A stretch of DNA of 64,000 nt from Micropterix aruncella (Eukaryota > Arthropoda > Insecta > Lepidoptera > Micropterigidae). The first letter of the stretch is position 1. The number at the start of each line of letters is the position of its first letter. Position numbers and translations under genes: made by a program. This document shows positions 44,201-56,300 of the stretch, in pieces. Below the pieces are notes generated by a model. The model worked only from the letters and a program-made list of their open reading frames with translations, had not been told where the DNA came from and searched no databases. The DNA lies in assembly GCA_944548615.1 (NCBI GenBank), contig OX155951.1:37072995-37136994 (forward strand), given 5' to 3'.

Positions 44201-46047
44201 TTACTCAGCCGAAAAAAAAGAGCACTTTTTGAACTTTACGTGCGAAAAAAACGAATAAAACAAACGAATAGAAGAAAATAATTTTTTCCACTCGACGCGC
44301 CGTCTAATGCAGTGCGATAGTTCCCGTACTTCGCACGCGCGTAACTCGATAGATAACGGAGATGAAGAACCCCGAAGGCCGAAAACGGGCAGTTACCAAC
44401 TCCCTTTTAGGGTATATGACTAGAATCAAGTGCGGCGCAGGCAAAGCATTCCAGCGTGATCTCCACATCCTATTTGGGGCAAGTAGTTTGTATTCTCATT
44501 TTCGGTTTTTTTTTAAAGTAAAATTCGATTTCTTTTATTCTAACTTGCAATACCACAATCGTGCAATACTTTTAGTCCTTCAGACCCGTCTTGCACGACA
44601 TATACGTGCTAACCCGTTTTTCTGAATATAGGAATCCGTAGTTTCTAATATAGGATCAACGATAGACACCCCCAATAAATCTAAAATCATTTCGGCGATC
44701 TCTACTTAAAATGTAGGCTGTAAAAATATATAAATATATTTAAAATCCACGTTAGACAATCTTGGGATTAAAACGTGGCGAAATCAGAGTGGCATTGAGT
44801 TCTTCCCGAGGCAATTAAAAATCAGATAAATTAATAAAATAGCTTATGAAGTAAAATACCAAATTATAGATAAATATAAATGCAAGTCATCGTCAGGGAA
44901 TACGTAATATTTCCAAATTTAAATATCAGGGAAAATGATAGAGCAAAAGACTACCGTCGTTTACGATAGTTGAAAGTGCAGCGTACCCGACACTAAAATT
45001 GCCAAATCATTGTAGGGCAAAAATAGGAAAAACCAGTTACGAATAATGCTCATCGAAACACGGGTAAAATGTAATAATTGTAACGTACGCTCGTAAAAAT
45101 CTCGCAAGGCCTTCGACGATCGACGGATTAAAAATTAAGTTTAATAAATAATATAAATATTCAATATCACACATATAGTTTCGGGAAATGTCTTCGCAAC
45201 AGGTTATAGAAAAATAAATAGTAAATTTGGGACGAAAAGGTATCTTTTATTTTACTCATAATCATCTCAATATCAGAATAATTTCAATTTTAATATCATC
45301 ATATATCATATATTTCATTTTCATTTTTTTATATAAATAAAATAGACTAAAAAAACCATAAAAGGAAAGGATTGGTTGAGATATATTTATAAAATATTAA
45401 AATCAGTTTCCAGTATTATTTGGGAAAATTCATTAAATTCAGAATTCTTTATTAAGGAAAATAAAGCACACTTATTTATGTTACGAGTTAATTTTGCGCA
45501 TATTCCAGCAAGATTTAATTTAAATTAACCGAATCCGCCGTCGCGTCCGCGCCATCTAGCGGCGAAACGCGGGCATTAGTAGCACAATGCAGGTTGAGCA
45601 AATGATGTCCAACTTTGCCAAGTAACTCGCCGCGCCACCGCTAGAGGGCGTTCGAATGAGAATAATAATATATTATTTAGTAAGGGAAATGGTTCAAATA
45701 ATTTAGCAATTCAATATCCATAAAAGGCCGTTCATCCCATAGGGATGGTCATCTTACCGTAGACTGGGTCACTAAGGGATTCTAAATACCCCCGTGCCTG
45801 AGATGGACTGAGCGAACCGACGCAAATCCCGACGCAGCCTACGTACCCCTGCCCCAGAAGAATTCTAAACGGTGGAAGGACTCTGGCACTTGTTCATAGA
45901 TCCGAAATAAATCTTCTACTTCTTCCGGGCTGGCGCCCACTATATAAACAAATCTCTCCATATCGTCCGGAAGTATATTGGTAAAATAATAATATTGTAA
46001 TCTATAAAATTAACTGATATATTAAAAATTATTCGGGTCTCATGACA

Positions 46048-46350
46048 AATTGGCGCCCAACGTGGGGCTATTTTTCTTTTCAAACTTTCAAACAAATTGG
46101 CGAGCCAACGGGGGCTAATTTTTTTTTCAAACATTCCAAACAGTATTCTTTTTCAAAACAATTTTATCTTCTGTTTGACTAAATGACCAAGTTGGACGCA
46201 TGACAAAATTGGCTTCCAACTTGGGGCTTATAGATCTTTTCATAATAATTTTTTTTTACAAACAATTTTTTTCAAAATAACTCTTACCTTTTGTTTTGAA
46301 GTGACCACGCCAGTCGTCATGACAAATTGACGCCTGCTCGTGGGGCTCTT
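46048..46350 (+). promoter_or_regulatory. Primer-binding site and three imperfect repeats of it
   Basis: TGGCGCCCAACGTGGGGC starts at 46051, three bases after the left LTR, the position of a tRNA primer-binding site (TGG pairs with tRNA CCA). Related sequences follow at about 46098 (GGCGAGCCAACGGGGGCT), 46210 (GGCTTCCAACTTGGGGCT) and 46328 (GACGCCTGCTCGTGGGGCT). Three of the four follow ATGACAAA, the LTR end, and each is followed by T-rich sequence. Confidence 0.65.
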
Positions 46351-47182
46351 TTTTGTTTTCAAACTTTAGAAACAATTTTTTTTACAAACAATTTTTTTTT
46401 TTCAAAATAATTTATCTTTTGATTTAAAGCGATCACGCTGGTCGCCTACAAATTTCCCGCCCTCCCACCCTTTCTTTCTTATATATCGCAACTTTTCAAA
46501 ATATTAATATATTACTGTTGCGAAACTATTATTAAATATTTATTATTATTTTTATACAGGCAACGAACTTGGTACTAATTAATTTTTTTTAAAATATAAA
46601 ATAAACACAACACACACGTACACGTTTACACACCGGCACGCCCTTAAAACACTTTAAAATTTTAATAAAATTTTCATAAAATATTTATAAATACAATTTC
46701 CATATAACATCTCTAATATATGATTCAGTTTTAGCTTCTATAAACGAAAGATAAACATTGCGTCAACTATACTAATAGCAAAAATTTCTCTGTTCTTATA
46801 TAAAATGGCAAGCACTTATACATTGACACGGAATACCTAGCGTCGCAAGTGAACCATAAGGAACTCTAACAAATGTGAAAATTAGAAATACGTACGAACA
46901 CTACTGTGTGCGTCGAACAGTACATGGGCTTTAGGCACTTAGGAAAATTACGATTACAGGAAGTTTAATATATCTGATAGTGACAAAACAAGTAAATGAA
47001 TGAGAAACAAAACACTGCAAACAAAACGTAAAGAAAGGAATAAACTTTAGGAAAAACGAAACAAACAAATCTTGAAAAATAATAATATTAAATTATGGTA
47101 ACAAGGAACTACACTTAGAGGTGCACACGAATACAGGGTGTCAAAAAATAATACACGCAGTAAAATTTAAAAACTTACTTAA
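46351..47182 (+). other. Retrotransposon interior without coding
   Basis: AT-rich with many stops, where gag, protease and reverse transcriptase would normally lie. Nothing recognisable. Confidence 0.5.
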
Positions 47183-47902
47183 CCTCATGCAAATTTAAAT
47201 AACGTATTTCTGGCGTACGGAACACCTGCGGTAATAACGTTAGACAACGCATCATATTTTAGGTCAAAAGCATTCAAAAATTTTACGGAAAAATATAAAA
47301 TCCCAAAATTATTCTATGGATGCGTATATGCTCCTCAATCGAACGCAGTCGAACGTTATAATCAAACTATAGAAACGAGTTTATCAATTCTAGCAGGAAA
47401 AGATCAAAGATCGTGGGATAAACATTTATCTTTAATCCAAAACGCGTTAAATAATCATCAAAATCTGGCAACAGGCTTTACCCCATCATACCTTATGTAC
47501 GCTCGTGAACAAATGGTTGATGGCCGCTACCATAAAATGTTTAGTTTCATTCCAAAAGAAAAATCCAAAATAGCAATAGACAGTCCACAGGAATTCGCAA
47601 AAGGACTCGAGACGCTCGCGGACGCATATGACGTCGTGCGGGAAAGACTCATGGAAGCTTTCAAAAATAACGCCTCAAAATATAACCTGAGGAGAAAGCA
47701 CGTCGAATTCTCAGTCGGTGATTTCGTATGGGCGAAAAATCACATGCAATCGCGAAAAGCAGAGTTTTTCTCAAACAAACTAGCGCCCAGATATTCAAAA
47801 TGCAAAATCATCGCGAAAAAGTCCCCCATAGCCTATGTATTGGTTGACGAACACGGCAAAAATCGTGGGACGTACCACATAAAAGACCTGTGTAATAATT
47901 AG
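47183..47902 (+). pseudogene. Gypsy-type integrase, C-terminal half
   Basis: Open for about 239 codons after a stop at 47180-47182, ending TAA at 47900-47902. Early residues include AYGTPAVITLDNASYF and APQSNAVERYNQT. The D and the E are separated by 35 residues, the second and third members of the D,D35E integrase triad. NHQNLATGFTPSYLMY follows, typical of gypsy integrases. A C-terminal module has VGDFVWAK, KLAPRYSKCKII and YHIKDL, the GPY/F-like segment that contacts target DNA. The zinc-binding N-terminus and the first catalytic D are missing, so it should not integrate by itself. The frame itself has no stops, which fits recent origin. Confidence 0.8.
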
Positions 47903-50900
47903 GGTCACAAAAAATACGCAGAACACTTCACATTGCAAATAACATTCGCATAATATCCACATGTAATCCGGAATATGCAAAATCACAAAAAGCAACGACT
48001 ATATTGGGTACACCGTGAGATAGTTGCAAGTGAAAAGTAAAAGAAAAAATATAAAAACAGAGCAAAAATACAAAATATTAAGTAAATAAATGTAACAGAT
48101 AAAGTATATAAGTATTCGATACAAGTATTCAAGGCTAAAAAAAAAAATAATAATCACACATAAAGAAAAAGTAACAGACACATAAGGGCGTAGCATGATA
48201 AAAATAAAAACACATACAACACTAAATTTTCAATAAGTAAAATAAATAAATATATAATTTCACATACAATAGATAACATCATTAAAAAAAAAAAATTTTT
48301 TTTTAATAAAAAAAAAAAATTTTTTTTCTTAACATCTTATCCGGCTAAGAACCCGGATTGTCTAAAAAAAAAATAGGGAGAAAGAATAGTACCAAGTTTC
48401 GCGTCAAAATATATTTATATAAAATATCATATATATGTATATATTTAACATATAATATAGTAAAAAGGAGCCATGCGGATAAGTCTAAGGATTGAGATAC
48501 TTCTATACCTATCATTTTATACTATATATTTGCATATAAGCAAAATCTGAAGGGTTCGGTGATCTAACCCTGCTCATGGAGTAAAAACACCTGGGTGCTT
48601 TATACCCGTCTATTGTAAACATCACCTGACATGTAGAATTAAAATTTACTTTGATCAGCTCTGAAGGATACAAATTATTTTATATTATTATATATTAAAT
48701 AGAGTATACCGGACGTTAAGCCGTTCGCGTTCAAATTAAAATTGTTCACGGACAAGTCCTAAATTCATTTATGAATAAACTCTACTATTATTATTTATTT
48801 TTTTTTACTATTATGTAATTACGTGGCGAAACTGCTGACATTTCTAACTAGCGACTAGAATGTTCACGATAAAAAAACCATTGTATATTACAACATATAG
48901 CTACAGAAAGATCTCGTCCGATCCTGAATTTATCAGGACATGGAATATTTTTTCCATACCATGAATTGTTTTTATTGTTTTTTTTCTTCAAAAAAGACTT
49001 ATAGATTTTCCGTTATGTCCCGCTGAAACGCTGCTCAAAATTAGTTTGTCCATAAACGCTTATAGTCAGTAGCGAATTAATCTTAGCTGAACACATAATT
49101 TCTGATGAAGTATACAATACTGTAGAGAGGAATCATTTGTACTGTCAAGAATCGGTAAAAATAATAAATAGAAGGCAATCGGTTTTAGTATGAAAGATGG
49201 TATGCAAGGAAGATGTTGTATGTAGACGTAAGCAAGTAGGATGAACGCATCGCGAAAGAGAAAAACTTAAGCTAAATATTGAAAATTTTATCATTCACAC
49301 TCAAGACAACAATAATAACATCTCAGTAAAACATATGTTCAACACAAACATTAAATTCGGAAGGCTTAAAAACCTGATAAGTTAAATAAATTCTTGCCGA
49401 ACAAGGTATATAAGATTTACTATTAACTTACTACTACTAGAGTAAATTACGTAGTTAATATGCGCTTTAGATCGCAGAACAGTCACCATATATAGTATCA
49501 TAAAAATTTTTTTAAAAAATCTAAAGATTTCCCATATTTTTCTATTAAATTAAAGACTATAGTGTCCACGCTTCCGCATGAATTAAAATTATGTGGATCG
49601 ACGTCTATTATTGTTTCGACAGAGACTGGTCACCAATATATAGTTCATTTCTATACAAAAAAAAACTTATAAATATTTTTAAAAGGGAAATCTCATATAT
49701 ATATATATATATCTTATATTTCACTCGGGGAGACCAATACCACTGAGACGGTGAATAATCTATTATATGAAAAATTATCAATGTCATTGGAACCCTCACC
49801 ATGACATACCATTAACAAAAATACTTGGTGTAAATTATAAAAATGTTTTTTTTAATAAATTAAATATAAATGTGCGAGATACTGTCCACGTCTCACAACA
49901 CATAAATTTCATATAAATATACACACTTCAATTTTTCCATACTCTTAAAAAGATATCACGCTAGAAATCTGCCCATAATTTATTAAGCCAGCCACACATA
50001 TGAATAAAGATCGACGTTGAGACATAATTTACTTTGTAACATTTGATTTTGTAGTAATTAAGATAAGCTCTCACAAGAAGTGGAGCGTTATCAAAATGTT
50101 TAGTTTTCTTTTTACTTAAATATTGAAATACGAAAAACCTCAACACTTGTTTGAAGAAGAAAATCTGAAAAATCGGAAGGTGTATCCATACGAACACCTA
50201 ATAAAATATAGTCTTAAATTTAGTTACTGGAAGCTTATTTGAAAAGCAATGTGGGAGAATTTTTGTTTAAAAAAAAAAAGTAAAATAAAAATGTTTTTTT
50301 ATTAAATAGTAAGAATAGATGTAGTAGTTTAAAAATTTCTGTAATTTGTAAAGAAAACGCAGAAGCACGTCTCTTTTGGTTCCGTCAAAAATTTTTGAAA
50401 TAAAAATAAAGTTGTATACGAGAATATGCCCTTCCTGTCAAACCCTTCCTAATGAATTGCCAGCCAACCGCAATCCTAGTAAAAAATAAGAGACCATATG
50501 ATGCAGCAAAGAAAATTATACATTCCAGAAAGAGACAGAGCGACGAGAAAGAGGACGCCGATAATAAAAGGACAAAATGGAAACGCTATATGGCAGCTGG
50601 AAGAGCCACGACGCGGACGACAGAGATCAGCAGCAAGGGCTCACGACTCCTCGAAAGCGCAGCACACCCATAAAAATAGCAAAGGAAGATACCGAGGATC
50701 GACCGAAGTAAATAAGATCCAATCACGCTTATCCGACTCCAGACCACGCAGAAACCTAAGGTAAAAAGTCGAACTATTTCCTTTTTCACCGCAACAGGAA
50801 GGCCAGGAGGCACGTAAATAGACGAAACTACCTATGACGTCAGCACCGGCAACATGCGACCTGCAGTATTACCAGGGACGGTATCGTGGACCGACCAGTA

Positions 50901-51837
50901 AAGCAAAAACGGACAAGCGCGTGAACGAGACAATTCCCCCAAGATTGTGAGAGAAAATGCGGACTGCATTGTTTAGATAGAGACTAATATACCAATCGAC
51001 AGTGCATTGATCTTCAATCCAGTGTAGCAACTTTTTGAAAAAGTGCATTTGTGCAGTGAGGGGCAAAAATGGGAAAAACGGGATAAAGAAGTTAGAAATT
51101 GGACAAAATTTTAAACATTTTTTTGAAACAGTACATCTACACTTCGATAGACTTTATAAAAGCATCTGATGATGTGTCCAGATTTACATGTATAAATTGA
51201 CATTTTCGTGTTCAAGCTCCGAAGCAAAAAGCTTTGGGAGCGAACCTCTACTAATATGACTTTCTTCTCTACATCTCTTACCAAGGTGACGAGTTCCGGA
51301 CGTAACGAGGCAAAGACGACAATTGAGCATCATATGGGCTAATACAAACACAAATGAAGGAAAAATTCATAAAAGGAAATACGGCAAAACGGCAGACAAT
51401 GACAAGACCCTGGACGGAGCGGAATAGACGACACAGGCCACTGTATTCACTGTATCAAAATTGTAAAATGTAAGGTTATAAAGGACGTGTTTCGCAGAGC
51501 ATTTTTTCTAACTTGGATAAATAGCTTTCTTTTAATAACTTAGTAGAAAATCGGAAAACCTCAAAATTTCCAACTTCGGAAAATTTATTATAAAATATAA
51601 TTTCTTTAAATAATAGGAGACTAGAAGCAGGGGTTATCTCTTAATAATAATGTACTTTAAACTGTCAAGACAAAATATAATAAAATTTTTAGAAATTTTT
51701 ATGTCGTAGCAAGCGTAGCACGGCAACTAAAGAACCGTAGCGATGGCTACGCTTTAGGTGGTAGATTCTTATAGTAGTTCGTTTAGTCTTTGGTGTTTAA
51801 GGTCTTCGTGGGCGAAGACTGAACATCTTTTCCGGCA
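47903..51837 (+). other. Retrotransposon interior, 3' part, no recognised coding
   Basis: Mostly AT-rich with A/T runs. A purine-rich patch at 50452-50764 has overlapping ORFs of 73 and 88 codons rich in K, R and E, with no known domain; these might be gag or env debris. TCGTAGCAAGCGTAGC and ACCGTAGCGATGGCTACG hairpins lie near 51705-51765. The 15 bases before the right LTR are not purine-rich. Confidence 0.45.
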
Positions 51838-53814
51838 TGTAATGGTCATAAAACCATTACGGGTTTAACAAACAATATAATAAACAATTATTGCCAAAAT
51901 TAGTTAACAAAAATAAAATAACAATAATATAGGATACAAGCGAATTTTATCGCACAATAGGCATCACTAGCGATTAGATGGAACACGGGTGTAGAGAATC
52001 GCTAGTGAGAGTAGTTTTTTTTTTGGCCCGAAGCACTCGCCGGGAAAGGTCGTCGTTTCAGCGCGGCGGTCGGTTTTTTGCCTCGCGGCGATTACCGGCC
52101 GCCGGAGCTCATTTCACGACTTCGAAGTGGCCTACCTACATCTACGAATAAAATATAAAAGTCAAAGTCATCTTTAGAAATTATAACTAGAATCAAGTGC
52201 GGCGCAGGCAAAGCATTCCAGCGTGATCTCCACATCCTATTTGGGGCAAGTAGTTTGTATTCTCATTTTCGGTTTTTTTTTAAAGTAAAATTCGATTTCT
52301 TTTATTCTAACTTGCAATACCACAATCGTGCAATACTTTTAGTCCTTCAGACCCGTCTTGCACGACATATACGTGCTAACCCGTTTTTCTGAATATAGGA
52401 ATCCGTAGTTTCTAATATAGGATCAACGATAGACACCCCCAATAAATCTAAAATCATTTCGGCGATCTCTACTTAAAATGTAGGCTGTAAAAATATATAA
52501 ATATATTTAAAATCCACGTTAGACAATCTTGGGATTAAAACGTGGCGAAATCAGAGTGGCATTGAGTTCTTCCCGAGGCAATTAAAAATCAGATAAATTA
52601 ATAAAATAGCTTATGAAGTAAAATACCAAATTATAGATAAATATAAATGCAAGTCATCGTCAGGGAATACGTAATATTTCCAAATTTAAATATCAGGGAA
52701 AATGATAGAGCAAAAGACTACCGTCGTTTACGATAGTTGAAAGTGCAGCGTACCCGACACTAAAATTGCCAAATCATTGTAGGGCAAAAATAGGAAAAAC
52801 CAGTTACGAATAATGCTCATCGAAACACGGGTAAAATGTAATAATTGTAACGTACGCTCGTAAAAATCTCGCAAGGCCTTCGACGATCGACGGATTAAAA
52901 ATTAAGTTTAATAAATAATATAAATATTCAATATCACACATATAGTTTCGGGAAATGTCTTCGCAACAGGTTATAGAAAAATAAATAGTAAATTTGGGAC
53001 GAAAAGGTATCTTTTATTTTACTCATAATCATCTCAATATCAGAATAATTTCAATTTTAATATCATCATATATCATATATTTCATTTTCATTTTTTTATA
53101 TAAATAAAATAGACTAAAAAAACCATAAAAGGAAAGGATTGGTTGAGATATATTTATAAAATATTAAAATCAGTTTCCAGTATTATTTGGGAAAATTCAT
53201 TAAATTCAGAATTCTTTATTAAGGAAAATAAAGCACACTTATTTATGTTACGAGTTAATTTTGCGCATATTCCAGCAAGATTTAATTTAAATTAACCGAA
53301 TCCGCCGTCGCGTCCGCGCCATCTAGCGGCGAAACGCGGGCATTAGTAGCACAATGCAGGTTGAGCAAATGATGTCCAACTTTGCCAAGTAACTCGCCGC
53401 GCCACCGCTAGAGGGCGTTCGAATGAGAATAATAATATATTATTTAGTAAGGGAAATGGTTCAAATAATTTAGCAATTCAATATCCATAAAAGGCCGTTC
53501 ATCCCATAGGGATGGTCATCTTACCGTAGACTGGGTCACTAAGGGATTCTAAATACCCCCGTGCCTGAGATGGACTGAGCGAACCGACGCAAATCCCGAC
53601 GCAGCCTACGTACCCCTGCCCCAGAAGAATTCTAAACGGTGGAAGGACTCTGGCACTTGTTCATAGATCCGAAATAAATCTTCTACTTCTTCCGGGCTGG
53701 CGCCCACTATATAAACAAATCTCTCCATATCGTCCGGAAGTATATTGGTAAAATAATAATATTGTAATCTATAAAATTAACTGATATATTAAAAATTATT
53801 CGGGTCTCATGACA
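51838..53814 (+). repeat. Right LTR, 1,977 bp, intact
   Basis: Starts TGTAATGG, ends CATGACA. It is the uninterrupted reference for the left LTR. The one difference seen is T in the left copy versus G here, at about 52080 in the GGTTTTTT-CCTCGCGG context. Confidence 0.9.
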
Positions 53815-53818
53815 TCGG

Positions 53819-54083
53819 CGAAAGGTTAGAGCGCGTTCTGATGGCGATTCGGCCAATTGAACATCGCGGATATGCTAATGCCGTATCCAGCACAATGCTG
53901 CTGCGCTCGAATGCTGATCTTCTCATGCTTGGCGGACTGCCGAACAATGCTATACGCCTTCCCGCGGTTAAATTTGCGCGTGCGCGGGAAAATGTGCCAC
54001 TCGTTAAAGATCTTGCGACCATAGTGTGGGAGCATACTGAACATGACACTCCGTCATTCGGCACGTTAATAAAACCAAAGTGA
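53819..54083 (+). pseudogene. Main part of the ORF split by the LTR element
   Basis: Reads on in phase from the fragment at 39122-39144 to a TGA at 54081-54083, 95 codons in total. Residues seen include ERLERVLMAIRPIEHRGYAN, STMLLRSNADLLMLGGLP and TIVWEHTEHDTPSFG. The segment is GC-richer than its surroundings and codes without a stop. CCAAAGTGAAT at the end could hide a donor site (AAA|GTGAAT). I do not recognise the family. Adjacent DNA on the right is LINE-derived, so this could be part of another mobile element rather than a host exon. Confidence 0.5.
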
Positions 54084-54471
54084 ATACATCCTGAAATCCA
54101 ACCTGAAATAGGAACATGTTTCAACGCGTGAAATAGCCTGCAATGGCAGATTCAAAATCGCAGAAATCTACGCATCCTATCCTTATTGCAAATTACTCTA
54201 CGCGTATTCTCACAGACCGATTAAGTCAGAATAATATCATTAGGATCCCAACAAAAATCTGCTGTACTCTTACTTTTCTCAGTGAATGTAGCACTATTAT
54301 GGAACCAGCTCCCTCCACGTCGATGAATCGTTTTCTATTTTCAAGCTTTGTCTAAGAAAGCATATCTTCTCTCACCAAATGTAAGCCCTCCCCCCCCCCC
54401 CTCGCATCCTTTTTCCTTTGTCTGAGATTTTATTATTTTTATTTAGTATAACCATTATTACATAGCAACTA
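54084..54471 (+). pseudogene. LINE C-terminal remnant
   Basis: Between about 54180 and 54380 two frames give TRILTDRLSQNNIIRIPTK and SVNVALLWNQLPP, the C-terminal LINE pattern (tR...R.s.nn...IP....sF.......lWN.LP). A C run at 54383-54395 and AT-rich 3' UTR follow. Frameshifted and truncated. Confidence 0.45.
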
Positions 54472-54472
54472 A

Positions 54473-55070
54473 GATTGCTCAATGTCATACTACGATTTGG
54501 CAACTAATATTTTAAAACGAGACGCAACGTGCCACTGGCATTCATAGTTCCAAAAATTGATTAATCTTGTTTTATCATGTCAATATGGCGACTTTCGTGG
54601 TATAACAGTATGGCGGCGTACTGTAGATGGCGCTTTAAATACGCCTATACGGCATAAAATAATAATATAATAACAAACGAATTTTAAAATTATAGCTTCT
54701 ATTATTTTAATATTATTTACATAAATATGTCAATTTTTAATATGGTATACAGATTTCAATTCGTAATAATTAAGCACTTTAAAGTTCAGATAGACTAATA
54801 TATGGCATTCTATCTCCACGTATTTATGTGGTGTAATAAACCTATTCAAATGATGCGATATATGACACTAATAATTGAATGTTATTATTGTTAATAGAGG
54901 TTAAAAAATAGGTTTTTAGTAACTAAGCAGTCCTGTAAAAAAACTTTCATTATCAATGTAATCGGAAATGGTCAAATATTTTGCTATTTGTTTCGCCGTC
55001 AATTCTATCAGCGCCCCCTCCATTTCGCCTGCACAAAAGGTTGCCAAATCGTACTATTAATTTGAGCAAT
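54473..55070 (+). mobile_element. R-F MITE-like element, complete copy e
   Basis: About 598 bp. Left end GATTGCTCAATGTCATACTA, right end, read inward, GATTGCTCAAATTAATAGTA. The inverted similarity continues through ACGATTTGGCAAC. TAA abuts both ends, so a 3-bp target duplication as in PIF/Harbinger elements is possible. No coding capacity. It is the reference copy for the family; other copies are at 6.3, 10.9, 13.9, 35.6 and (fragment) 56.3 kb. Confidence 0.75.
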
Positions 55071-55075
55071 CTAAT

Positions 55076-56300
55076 ACCATAAATAAAATGTGTCTCCCAC
55101 CCTGTTTCCTTTGCATGTGGTTTTATTATATTTATTTAGTGTATATTATGCGACTAGTCAAGTACTAACTTTGAAGTAAACGGCACTTTAAGAACACTAT
55201 CCTTAGTCAGGTTGACATCGGTTCTCCTCGTTGCTTAATTCGGTTATTGCCTAAACAGTCGGTTTAAAAAGGTTTTCTTTTTGAGCCAATTTTTTTTATA
55301 ATAAATAGTGTGGATTTACGTAACAATGCTTGAATATTAAAAGCATTTTTCATACATTCGGTTTGTTCCGAAAAATCTGTTTTTTTTTTGCATATCACGT
55401 CGATGTATCCGATATAAGTCAAACGTCGATACATCCGAGATAAAAACGTGATAATTCGAATCAGTGTAAATATCCTCATTTTCTATTAACATAGAAATTT
55501 TGTGAAAAAGTGTACCTTAACACAGCTGTAGCTAAATGACACGAAATAAAAAGTTATTGCTAGGCTGCTAAAAAGTGTCAAGACTAAAGACATTCTTATT
55601 TTTAAAATTACTTGCCTGTTTTTTTAAAAATGCTCGTATCTGATTTAGTCTTCAAATCACAGATTCCTTCAGGTATGACAGTACAGGATATATTTTCGTA
55701 CACAGGCCGACCTATTAAATTGGAGTATATTATATGTCTAAATAGTATTGTTTCTGTTCTAAGGCTAACTAAAGTACTAAAGACGCCATAGCAGTAAACA
55801 TTCCTCCACCTTTGTTGTGATTCGTGTGCCTGATGTCTACAGTTAACTACATTAGGCTCTCTAACTGGCCCAGCGAAGAGAAGGCATTACGCGTTAGATC
55901 ATTTCGTTGATCAGATTTTTAATAGGCCCGTAATAATATGTAATACTGTGTTGAGGCGTTAATGAAACTTTTTTGTTTCCAAACCGATGGGAGTAAACTT
56001 CATTATTGTTGTGGCGGAAATTTTGTTTTGTTTCGTTTACTAGTGCCGGCGCTTCGATGTCTGAATGTGTAAACTTTTTATTCTGGCATACTTATCGTGA
56101 ACGAATAAATCGGTCGTTTTTCCCATAAAAGTTTTTAAGACATTCGAAATTATGGTTTACAATGACAATCTTATCTACATTAATATTGCACGTACAGCAA
56201 GGTTCCCGGCAGCAAGTTTATAAGCAAATGGCATCATTCCATCAATTATATATATAGTACTAGATTTCTCGGCTTCATAGTTTAGATATTTTGGGTTGGT
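55076..56300. other. Intergenic, no gene seen
   Basis: ORFs are short and without domains. No repeat confidently recognised. Confidence 0.35.

Larger units (their letters stand above)
39499..44418. mobile_element. 4,920-bp satellite-like insertion
   Basis: Inserted in the left LTR with ACTAGA duplicated on both sides (39493-39498, 44419-44424); the right LTR has one ACTAGA at the matching point. The block starts GCCCAGTGGGGTGGGG and ends TTTTAGGGTATATG. The ends show no convincing inverted terminus, poly(A) or TG/CA. The whole interior is tandem repeats: two 203-bp units, a 166-bp array and a set of about 340-bp units. ORFs of 60-170 codons within it change frame between units and have no known domain. 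Confidence 0.8.
39145..46047 (+). repeat. Left LTR, interrupted
   Basis: LTR sequence occupies 39145-39498 and 44419-46047, with the satellite block between. GTAATGGT...ACCATTAC at the very start and CACTAGCGATT...AATCGCTAGTG near 39270 are hairpins. CGCGCCATCTAGCGGCG and GCCGCGCCACCGCTAGAGGGC lie near 45550 and 45630. ORFs inside are not conserved features. Confidence 0.9.
39145..53814 (+). mobile_element. Ty3/gypsy-type LTR retrotransposon, non-autonomous, recent
   Basis: Bounded by TCGG target duplications (39141-39144, 53815-53818). Each LTR starts TGTAATGG and ends CATGACA. The LTRs are 1,977 bp once the 4,926-bp difference (insert plus duplicated ACTAGA) in the left one is removed, and I see a single base difference between them. 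A primer-binding site follows the left LTR. The interior (46048-51837) encodes only the C-terminal half of an integrase; gag, protease and reverse transcriptase are not recognisable. No clear polypurine tract precedes the right LTR. This pattern means mobilisation in trans by a relative. Confidence 0.85.

Noticed and set aside
42557..44281. Overlapping ORFs up to 172 codons on both strands
   Set aside because: They follow the tandem repeat, change frame between units and have no recognisable domain.
39499..44418. Terminal inverted repeats for the satellite block
   Set aside because: Start (GTGGGGTGGTAG) and inverted end (AAGGGAGTTGGTAA) share only a loose similarity that I judge no better than chance.
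51823..51837. Polypurine tract before the right LTR
   Set aside because: The sequence is CATCTTTTCCGGCA-like, pyrimidine-rich; GGGCGAAGA lies too far upstream to be convincing.
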